Shown here: one piece after another, positions 52,188 to 62,600 of the stretch
How the letters are laid out: each line of letters begins with the position of its first letter
Numbering within the stretch: the first letter of the stretch is position 1
Assembly: GCF_024006985.1 (NCBI RefSeq)
Contig: NZ_JAMXIB010000011.1
Coordinates: 1-64,000, forward strand
Origin: Robiginitalea marina
Lineage (GTDB): Bacteria > Bacteroidota > Bacteroidia > Flavobacteriales > Flavobacteriaceae
Length of the DNA stretch: 64,000 nucleotides
Direction of reading: 5' to 3'
The notes under the pieces: model-generated
Told to the model about the DNA's origin: nothing
Databases searched by the model: none
What the model saw: the letters and a program-made list of their open reading frames with translations, nothing else
Translations under genes and position numbers: made by a program

Positions 52188-53576
52188 ATGTCAGAAAACC
52201 AGGCCCCACAGCAGGAAACCGCAAGTAAACCCCTTTCCGGGGCCGGAAATCCGCCCATCCATGCAGTTTCCCTGTGGACGGTACTTAAAAACCGCAAGCG
52301 GATCCTCAAAAACCCCCTGCCGTTCCACCACGAAAATTTTGAAGCCCATGGCGATACTTTCATGGTTTGGATCGGGCCGGATTCAAGGGTCGTTTTCACC
52401 CGCGACCCCCTGATTGCCCGCAACATCCTGCAAAAGAACCACCGGAATTACCGCAAATCGCCCCTTCAGACCCGCGATCTGGCCAAATACATTGGGCACG
52501 GCATCCTGACCAGTGAAGGGGAGTACTGGCGCAGGCATCGCAAGATGATACAACCGGCGTTCCACAAAGATGCCCTCAGGGGCTTGCTGGGGATAATGTT
52601 CGGGGCAATTCGTTCAGAATTATCGGGCCTGCCGGTAGGCCGGCCGATGGATGTATTTCCGCGCATGAGCGACCTGGCTTTCCAGGTGGTGGCCCGGTCG
52701 CTTTTCAGTGCGGGAAACCTCCGGGACGACATGAAGCGCTTGCAGGAAATCACCGAAACGAACCAGCGCATGCTGATCCGTGAAATGCGGCAGCCCTATT
52801 TGAAATGGTGGTTCCGAATGTCAGGACAAATCCGCCGCCACCTGGACTACGCAGAGGAGGGGCGGGGGTTGCTTGACCGGTTGATCGAGGAGCGGGTCCA
52901 AAGCGGGGCGTCTCAGGGCGATTTGCTCGACATGCTGCTGGAAGCCCGGTACGACGATGGTTCCCCCATGCCCAGGAAACAACTGATCGATGAGGTCCTG
53001 ATCCTTTTTACGGCCGGGCACGAGACAACCGCCAATGCCCTGAGTTTTACCCTGTACCTCCTCGCCCGGCACCCGGAGATACAGGAAAGGCTTTACCAGA
53101 GTGTGGCATCCCTGGATTTTGACCCAGGCAACATCGATCAATGGATAAGGGGCCTTGGGTTTGCCCAGCAATGCGTGGAGGAAGCCATGCGCCTCTTTCC
53201 GCCGGTTTATGTGATCGACCGGGTTTCCCTCGGGCCGGAAGAATTGCAGGGACACACCTATCCGGCCGGAACCACCTGGCTGGTGAGTCTTTACGAACTT
53301 CACCGCAGCCCCCGCCTTTGGGAAGACCCCCTGTCCTTCCGTCCCGATCGGTTCGACCCGGAAAGGAAAAAGGAGTTCACCTCCCATTACTTCCCCTTTG
53401 GGGCGGGCCCCCGGATGTGTATTGGCAATAATTTTGCCCTCTACGAAATGGTGATGGCCATCGGGTGGATGGTAAAAAAGTACCGGATTACCTCCCCGCT
53501 CCCGACCCTGGAGGTCGTGCCGCTGATTTCCCTGAAGCCGGGCGAGGTATTGCTGGAATTGCATCCCAGGCATTAG
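52188..53576 (+). CDS. Cytochrome P450
   Basis: This is a heme-thiolate monooxygenase of 462 residues. It has the I-helix motif AGHETTANALSF (about residues 281-292), the K-helix ExxR equivalent EEAMRLFPPVY and the PERF-like region RPDRFDPERKKEF. The heme loop FPFGAGPRMCIG has Cys411 as the axial ligand. The N-terminus lacks a membrane anchor, so it is probably soluble. It starts two bases after ruvB and is followed by queG, so it is in an operon with DNA-repair and tRNA-modification genes. Substrate and redox partner are unknown, and no ferredoxin gene is adjacent. Confidence 0.95.
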   Translation: MSENQAPQQETASKPLSGAGNPPIHAVSLWTVLKNRKRILKNPLPFHHENFEAHGDTFMVWIGPDSRVVFTRDPLIARNILQKNHRNYRKSPLQTRDLAKYIGHGILTSEGEYWRRHRKMIQPAFHKDALRGLLGIMFGAIRSELSGLPVGRPMDVFPRMSDLAFQVVARSLFSAGNLRDDMKRLQEITETNQRMLIREMRQPYLKWWFRMSGQIRRHLDYAEEGRGLLDRLIEERVQSGASQGDLLDMLLEARYDDGSPMPRKQLIDEVLILFTAGHETTANALSFTLYLLARHPEIQERLYQSVASLDFDPGNIDQWIRGLGFAQQCVEEAMRLFPPVYVIDRVSLGPEELQGHTYPAGTTWLVSLYELHRSPRLWEDPLSFRPDRFDPERKKEFTSHYFPFGAGPRMCIGNNFALYEMVMAIGWMVKKYRITSPLPTLEVVPLISLKPGEVLLELHPRH

Positions 53577-53663
53577 CCGACCCCTTTAGCTTTTCTGCTT
53601 TCTTGTTTTGGAGGGGGAACTGCCCTCGCATTTTTGGTATCTTCGGATCAAATCTAGCCGGGG

Positions 53664-54593
53664 ATGTCCAGGGAAAGAAACGCTGTCGCCATAAAAGCCG
53701 AGGCCCAACGCCTCGGGTTTTTGGCCTGTGGCATCTCGGAAGCGACCTTCCTGGAAGCAGAAGCCCCAAGGTTGGAACGGTGGCTCAGGCAGGGGATGCA
53801 CGGGGAAATGGCCTATATGGAAAACCATTTCGACAAGCGCCTGGACCCCCGCAAGCTGGTGCCCGGGGCGCGAACGGTCATTTCCCTGTTGTATAATTAT
53901 TTTCCCCGGGAGCAGCAAAGGGAGGACACGTACAAACTCTCCAAATATGCCTACGGGGAAGATTACCACCGCGTGGTCAAAGACAAGCTCCGCGCATTGC
54001 TCGAATTCATCCGCGAGGAAATCGGGGCTGTGGACGGCCGGGCCTTTGTGGATTCCGCCCCGGTCCTGGACAAGGCCTGGGCTGCCCGCAGCGGCCTCGG
54101 ATGGATTGGGAAAAACGCCAATCTGCTTACCCGGCAGGTAGGGTCTTTCTATTTTATTGCAGAACTGATCGTGGACCTGGAGCTCGCCCCCGATGCCCCG
54201 GTGACAGACCACTGCGGTACCTGTACGGCCTGCCTGGAGGCCTGCCCGACAGGGGCTATTGTGAAGCCGTATGTGGTTGACGGGAGCAAATGCATTTCCT
54301 ACTTTACCATAGAGTTGAAAAATGAGATCCCCGCTTCTGTAAGCGGATCCTTCGACGACTGGGTATTCGGGTGCGATATTTGCCAGGATGTCTGCCCCTG
54401 GAACCGATTTTCAAAGCCCCATGGGGAACCCAGGTTCAACCCGGCCCCAGGCCTCCTCGACATGGACCGGAGGGAGTGGGAGGAACTCACTGTGGAGGTC
54501 TTCCGGCAGGTGTTTTCAAAATCGGCTGTCAAACGGGCCAAATTTGCGGGCCTGAAACGAAACATTGATTTTGTGAAGGGCCAGGGGGAGTAG
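53664..54593 (+). CDS. queG: Epoxyqueuosine reductase QueG
   Basis: QueG performs the last step of queuosine synthesis at tRNA wobble position 34, using cobalamin and two [4Fe-4S] clusters. The 309-residue protein has the B12-binding N-terminal domain ([28 protein letters not shown], about 128-155). The ferredoxin motif [12 protein letters not shown] (about 184-195) and a second Cys group [10 protein letters not shown] (about 237-246) follow. The C-terminus is shorter than in E. coli QueG, lacking HEAT repeats. It follows the P450 gene by 87 bases. Confidence 0.95.
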   Translation: MSRERNAVAIKAEAQRLGFLACGISEATFLEAEAPRLERWLRQGMHGEMAYMENHFDKRLDPRKLVPGARTVISLLYNYFPREQQREDTYKLSKYAYGEDYHRVVKDKLRALLEFIREEIGAVDGRAFVDSAPVLDKAWAARSGLGWIGKNANLLTRQVGSFYFIAELIVDLELAPDAPVTDHCGTCTACLEACPTGAIVKPYVVDGSKCISYFTIELKNEIPASVSGSFDDWVFGCDICQDVCPWNRFSKPHGEPRFNPAPGLLDMDRREWEELTVEVFRQVFSKSAVKRAKFAGLKRNIDFVKGQGE

Positions 54594-54672
54594 GGGGAAA
54601 GCCCCCGGTACAGGCAGGTCGGTATTCAATCTCAGATTTTACAGAGCGGAATAAAGTTTTTATATTGAGGGC

Positions 54673-54712
54673 GCAACGCGATCCCCCGCAGAGGGGGATT
54701 GCCACGTTTTTT
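54673..54712 (+). terminator. Hairpin between queG and the symporter gene
   Basis: ATCCCCC (54681-54687) pairs with GGGGGAT (54693-54699) around GCAGA. A run of six T follows at 54707-54712 after eight intervening bases. It may be a terminator for queG or a leader structure of the symporter message; the gap before the T-run weakens the terminator reading. Confidence 0.4.
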
Positions 54713-54743
54713 GACTAAACTCAACCAACTAAATCAAAAATTC

Positions 54744-56462
54744 ATGGGCGGATTAGGTACTCTGGACCTGGTAGTGATCGTGGTCTACCTGGTAGGGATC
54801 ATTATATACGGGATTTCCAAATCGAAGCGGAGCAGTTCTGAAGATTATTTCCTTGGAGGCCGCACCATGACCTGGCCCATTGTGGGGATTGCCCTTTTTT
54901 CTGCCAATATCTCCAGCTCCACCCTGGTAGGGCTGGCCTCCGACGGCTTTCAGACCAACGTCCACGTATACAACTACGAGTGGTACGCGGTGGTAATCCT
55001 GATCTTTTTTTCCATCTTCTTCCTCCCGTTCTACCTGAAATCGGGGGTGTACACCATGCCGGAATTCCTGCAAAAACGCTATGACAAGCGTTCCCGGTAT
55101 TATTTTTCGCTCATTACCATCATCGGGAATGTCCTGGTCGATACCGCCGCCGGGCTTTATGTGGGCAGCATAGTCCTCAAGCTGCTTTTTCCGGAGATCA
55201 GTTCCACCCTCATTATCATTATCCTCGCCCTCGCGGCAGCCGCCTACACCATTCCGGGGGGGCTTAACTCGGTGATACAAACCGAGGTCATCCAGGCGGT
55301 ACTGCTCATTATCGGCTCGTGTCTGCTCACCTATTTTGCTTTTGACCGGCTCGGCGGGGGATGGGAATTGATGATGGACAAACTCGACGGCATGCTTGCT
55401 GCCGGGGAGGTGGAATTCAGGGACCGGGCGGCCGAAGGGAAATACATCCCATCAAATTCGAAAGAGGCCTTTAGCCTGGTACGCCCGGGCAATGATGAAT
55501 TTATGCCCTGGTGGGGGCTGGTTTCCGGGGTGGCCCTGCTGGGCTTTTATTTCTGGGCCAATAACCAGTTTATGGTGCAGCGCGTATTGGGGGCTAAAAA
55601 CCTGAACCATGGCCGGTGGGGAGCCCTCTTTGCCGGATTGCTCAAGCTTCCTGTGATCTTCATTATGGTGGTGCCCGGGGTCCTGGCCCTGCTGCTGTTC
55701 AATACCCTCGACATTTCAGAGTTGAATTATCCCCTCGCTTCCGGGGGGATGTGTGAAAACCTGGCCGATTGCCCAAACCTGACGTATCCGGTGCTGCTCT
55801 TTCAACTGCTTCCCGCCGGCATCCTTGGGCTCGTGGTGGCCGGGTTGCTCGCCGCCATGATGTCGTCGGTGTCGGCGACCTTCAATTCAGCCTCCACCCT
55901 GATTACCATGGATTTTGTGCGTGAACTAAAGCCTGAACTGACCAGCAAGCAGTTGGTCCGCGCCGGACAGATCGCCACCCTGGTCCTGGTTGTGCTGGCC
56001 TCTGCCTGGGTGCCCTTTATCGAAAGGGTAAGCGATTCCCTCTGGGCGTACCTGCAGCTGGTGATTGCCTTTACCAGTCCACCGGTGGTCTCTGCCTTTA
56101 TCCTTGGCCTGTTCTGGAAGCGCGCCAATGCCCAGGGGGCTTTTGTCAGCCTTATTTTCGGGGGTATTTTCGCCCTCTTTATGATCCTTTCGGCTTCCCT
56201 GGACCTGTGGCCCTACCTGAATGATTTCCATTTCCTGGCTAAGGCCAACCTGTTGTTTGTGGTAAGTGCGCTCATCCACATCGGGGTAAGCCTGGCCACC
56301 GGACGACCCGACCCGCAGCAGGTAGCCGAGTACACCTATAAAAAGGAATTGTTCACTTCTGAAACGGAAGAATTGCAGGCCCTGCCCTGGTACCAGAATT
56401 ACCGGTACCTGGCGGTCATCCTGCTGGTGATGACCGCGGCCATCGTGATCTGGTTCTGGTAG
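54744..56462 (+). CDS. Sodium/solute symporter (SSS family)
   Basis: The 572-residue protein is a SSSF/SGLT-like transporter with about 14 helices, using the sodium gradient to import a sugar or other small solute. The ATG at 54744 gives MGGLGTLDLVVIVVYLVGI; an in-frame TTG 45 bases upstream would add a polar tail. Signature segments are SSEDYFLGGRTMTWPIVGIALFSANISSSTLVGLASDG (about 30-67), YTIPGGLNSVIQTEVIQ and PAGILGLVVAGLLAAMMSSVSATFNSASTLITMD. A loop with CENLADC may form a disulfide. The substrate is uncertain; SGLT-like relatives take up sugars. Confidence 0.92.
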   Translation: MGGLGTLDLVVIVVYLVGIIIYGISKSKRSSSEDYFLGGRTMTWPIVGIALFSANISSSTLVGLASDGFQTNVHVYNYEWYAVVILIFFSIFFLPFYLKSGVYTMPEFLQKRYDKRSRYYFSLITIIGNVLVDTAAGLYVGSIVLKLLFPEISSTLIIIILALAAAAYTIPGGLNSVIQTEVIQAVLLIIGSCLLTYFAFDRLGGGWELMMDKLDGMLAAGEVEFRDRAAEGKYIPSNSKEAFSLVRPGNDEFMPWWGLVSGVALLGFYFWANNQFMVQRVLGAKNLNHGRWGALFAGLLKLPVIFIMVVPGVLALLLFNTLDISELNYPLASGGMCENLADCPNLTYPVLLFQLLPAGILGLVVAGLLAAMMSSVSATFNSASTLITMDFVRELKPELTSKQLVRAGQIATLVLVVLASAWVPFIERVSDSLWAYLQLVIAFTSPPVVSAFILGLFWKRANAQGAFVSLIFGGIFALFMILSASLDLWPYLNDFHFLAKANLLFVVSALIHIGVSLATGRPDPQQVAEYTYKKELFTSETEELQALPWYQNYRYLAVILLVMTAAIVIWFW

Positions 56463-56498
56463 TTCCCGGGGGTTGACCTTTTTGGTGAACGGGGATGC

Positions 56499-56569
56499 AG
56501 CCCGCGAGGGCTCTGTGCTGCGGGGCCCCCCGCCCTCCCGCCCCCAACCCAAACCTACCCCTACCCCCT
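56499..56569. other. C-rich tract with G-quadruplex potential on the minus strand
   Basis: Bases 56526-56569 on the plus strand consist of C-runs separated by one to seven bases. The minus strand therefore carries at least four runs of three or more G with short loops. This fits the G3+N1-7 quadruplex pattern. A small hairpin AGCCC/GGGCT precedes it at 56499-56512. It lies between the symporter stop and the maeB promoter. Confidence 0.55.
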
Positions 56570-56702
56570 GCAACTCCCCAACAGGCCTCCCGCTTTCCGC
56601 TAAAAAGTATTGGAATACAACTACTTCCAATGCAATCCCGGGGGATTGGGTGAAATCGCCCCACTTTTGCGAATCCCCCGTACAGAAAAGGCCCAAACCC
56701 CT

Positions 56703-56710
56703 TACTTTTG
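56703..56710 (+). promoter_or_regulatory. Predicted -7 box for maeB
   Basis: TACTTTTG matches TAnnTTTG exactly, 18 bases before the ATG at 56729. It is identical to the box before the thioredoxin-fold gene. A proper -33 TTG is not evident. Confidence 0.5.
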
Positions 56711-56728
56711 TAGTTCTAACCCAAACCC

Positions 56729-59026
<2,298 letters not shown>

Positions 59027-59071
59027 CTCATCGTCCCATAAGGGATAGCGGGGCCAAAAAACGGATTTATT

Positions 59072-59653
59072 ATGATCAACCACCTCAGCGGAAGACTGGT
59101 AGAAAAATATCCGACCCATGTGGTCATCGAATGCGGGGGCGTGGGGTACCAGGTCCATATTTCCCTGAACACCTATTCCTCCCTCCCGCAGGGGGAACAG
59201 GTGCGCCTGTTTACCCACCTGCAGATTCGGGAAGACGCCCACACGCTCTACGGGTTTTCAACCCCGGCAGAACGGGAAATTTTCCGGTTGCTGCTCTCGG
59301 TATCGGGCGTTGGGGCCAGCACCGCCCGGACCATGCTTTCATCCATGGCGCCGGCCGAGGTTCGGGACGCCATTGCCACTGCAGATGTCAGGGCCATTCA
59401 GGCCGTCAAGGGCATCGGTGCCAAAACTGCCCAAAGGGTGATCCTGGACCTGAAAGACAAGATTTTGAAAATCTATGATCTGGATGAAGTTTCCCCAAAA
59501 ACGGACAATACAAAAAGGGAAGAAGCGTTATCTGCTTTAGAGGTTCTTGGTTTTGCCAGAAAGCCCGCCGAAAAGGCTGTGGACGAGGTATTGCGCCAGG
59601 ATTCCTCCACAAGCGTAGAGGGTATTATAAAGAGTGCGCTTCAAAATTTGTAA
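59072..59653 (+). CDS. ruvA: Holliday junction binding protein RuvA
   Basis: RuvA tetramers hold the junction and load RuvB. The 193-residue protein has an N-terminal OB fold (INHLSGRLVEKYPTHVVIECGGVGYQVHIS), two helix-hairpin-helix motifs (LLSVSGVGASTARTML and IQAVKGIGAKTAQRVILDLKDKI), a flexible linker and the C-terminal RuvB-binding domain (EALSALEVLGFARKPAEKAVDEVL). It lies between maeB and sprA on the same strand. The SprA frame begins five bases after its stop, an arrangement common in Flavobacteriaceae. Confidence 0.97.
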   Translation: MINHLSGRLVEKYPTHVVIECGGVGYQVHISLNTYSSLPQGEQVRLFTHLQIREDAHTLYGFSTPAEREIFRLLLSVSGVGASTARTMLSSMAPAEVRDAIATADVRAIQAVKGIGAKTAQRVILDLKDKILKIYDLDEVSPKTDNTKREEALSALEVLGFARKPAEKAVDEVLRQDSSTSVEGIIKSALQNL

Positions 59654-59658
59654 AACGT

Positions 59659-62600
59659 TTGAAAACAGGGGCATCTAAAAGTTCAAGATCCTTTTGCAAA
59701 CCGTTTTTCTTCCTGACCTTCCTGCTCCTGGGGCCCCTTTGGGTGGCCCGGGCACAGGAACCAGCAACTGCCGGGCCCGATTCCGTCAAGACCGGGATTT
59801 CCCTGGGAAGGCTGCGTATGGAGAACCCGGAAAGCATTGTTTCCAAGTATACCTATGATCCAAAGCTGGACCGGTATATCTACACGGAAACCGTTGGGGA
59901 TTACGATATTTCCTATCCGGTCATCCTGACCCCCGAGCAGTACCTAGAACTCATCCGCAAGACGGAGATCAAGTCGTACTTTAAGGAGAAAATAGACGCC
60001 TTTTCCGGAAAAAAGGAAGGAAGCGAGGAAGCCCGGAAAAACCTGCTGCCCAACTTCTATGTAAACAGCGGCTTTTTTGAAACCATCTTCGGGGGCAACA
60101 GCATTGAAGTGATCCCACAGGGTTCTGTGGCCATGGACCTCGGGGTCATCTGGCAAAAAAACGATAACCCGGCCCTGTCCCCCCGGAACCGCACCAACCT
60201 GGCTTTTGATTTCGACCAGCGCATCAGCCTGAGCATGCTCGGGAAGATCGGGGAGCGCCTGCAGGTCACGGCCCAGTATGACACCGAGGCCACCTTCGAC
60301 TTCCAGAACCTTATCAAGCTCGATTATACCCCCACTGAAGACGACATCATCCGCAAGATCGAGGTGGGAAACGTGAACATGCCCCTGAACAGTTCGCTGA
60401 TTACCGGCGCCCAAAGCCTCTTCGGGGTGAAGACCCAGCTGCAGTTCGGGAAGACCACCGTTACTGCCGTGTTCTCCGAGCAGCGCTCCCAGAACAATAC
60501 TGTGGTCGCCCAGGGCGGGGGTACCCTGAATGAATTTGAGCTCACTGCCCTGGATTACGACGAGGACCGCCACTTCTTCCTGGCCCAGTACTTTCGAGAC
60601 CGCTATGACCAGGCCCTGGAGGATTACCCGTTCATCCGGAGCCAGGTACAACTCACCCGTCTGGAGGTCTGGGTGACCAACCGCAGCCAGCAGACCCTGA
60701 ACGTGAGGAATATCGTGGCCATCCAGGACTTGGGGGAGACTGCTCCCGACCTGACCCGCATCGGAAGGGCCGGCGGGGCCCCGGGGGACTTTTTCAACCC
60801 GGCGGGCCCGAACCCGGAACTCCCCCGTAACGGGGCCAACGACTACGACCCTGCCCTGATCGGCGGGGGAGGGGTGCTCACCCCGGCTATCAGGGATATC
60901 GCCACGGTGGCTTCAGGCTTCCAGATCCCCGGGGGGTATGTAGCCAATGAAGGCTTTGACTATGCCATCCTGGAAAACGCCCGCAAGCTGGAAATCGGAA
61001 GGGATTATTCCTTCGATTCCCAACTCGGGTACATTTCCCTCAACCAACGCCTAAGCAATGACGAAGTCCTGGCCGTGGCCTTCCAGTATACGTTCAATGG
61101 GGAAGTCTTCCAGGTGGGGGAGTTTGCCAATGGCGGGGTGGATGCCACCACGGTTGCCCCCGGGGTACAGCCGCAGGTCAGCAACAATACCCTGGTGCTG
61201 AAGCTCCTGAAGAGCAACATCACCAATGTGCAGGACCCCATCTGGGACCTGATGATGAAAAACATCTACGCCACGGGGGCTTTCCAGCTGAGCCAGGAAG
61301 ACTTCCGGATGAACATCCTTTACAACGACCCCACCCCCCGGAACTATATCACCCCGGTAGACCCCAACCAGGGATGGCCCAGTACCCCCAGGCCTTTACA
61401 GGAGCGCATCCTGCTCGATGCCTTCAACTTCGACCGGCTCAATATCTACAACGACGTGCAACCCGGGGGGGACGGGTTTTTCGATTACGTCCCGGGCATT
61501 ACGGTAAACCCGCAGAACGGCCTCATTATCTTCACCAAGGTGGAGCCTTTCGGGGAATTCCTCTTCGACCTGCTTGGCGGGGGTACCTACGACGTGCCGG
61601 GCGACCAGGGGTATAACCCCAACCAGCAGAAGTACGTGTTCCGCAATATGTACGTGCAGACCAAGGCGGCCTCCCTCCAGGACGCTGAAAAAAACCGCTT
61701 TCGGATCAAGGGGCGGTACAAATCGCAAAGTGGCGGGGGCATTCCCATCGGGGCCTTCAACGTGCCCCAGGGTTCGGTAAGGGTCACTGCCGGGGGCCGG
61801 CAGTTGCAGGAGGGCATCGACTACACCGTCAACTACCAGGCCGGGACCGTCCAGATCCTTGACCCCAGCCTGCAGGCTTCCAATGTACCCATCAATATAT
61901 CGGTGGAAAACAATGCGGTCTTCGGGCAGCAGACGCGGAGGTTTACCGGGGTAAACGTCGAACACCAGGTGAATGAGAAATTCGTTCTGGGCGCCACCCT
62001 TCTGAACCTGAACGAGCGGCCACTGACTCAGAAAGCCAATTTTGGCGTGGAACCGGTGAACAATACCATCTTCGGGCTGAATGGAAATTTTTCCACTGAA
62101 GTCCCCTTCCTTACCCGCCTGGCGAATATGCTCCCCAACGTGGATACCGACGTCCCCTCGAATGTGTCGGTGCGGGGCGAAGTGGCTTTCCTGAAGCCCA
62201 ACTCCCCCCGGAATGCCGATTTCCTGGGGGAAACCACGACCTATCTCGACGATTTTGAAGGGGCCCAGGCCCTGATCGATATCCGGTCGTCCCTGGGGTG
62301 GACCCTCGCCAGCCCTCCCCTTGAATTCCTCGACGGGGGGGAGCAGGGCCTTGAAGCCGGTTTTGGCAGGGCTAAAATGGCGTGGTACACCATAGACCCG
62401 ATATTTTATACCAACCAAAGGCCTGCAGGCATCACCGACAACGACCTCTCCCTTAACGAAACCCGCCGGATCTTCATCGATGAGGTCTTTCCCAGCGTGG
62501 ATGTGGCCCAGGGGCAGACTACCGTGCAGAATACCCTCGACATCGCGTACTATCCGGACCAGAAAGGGCCCTACAACGCCAACCCCAGCTTTGGGGGCGA

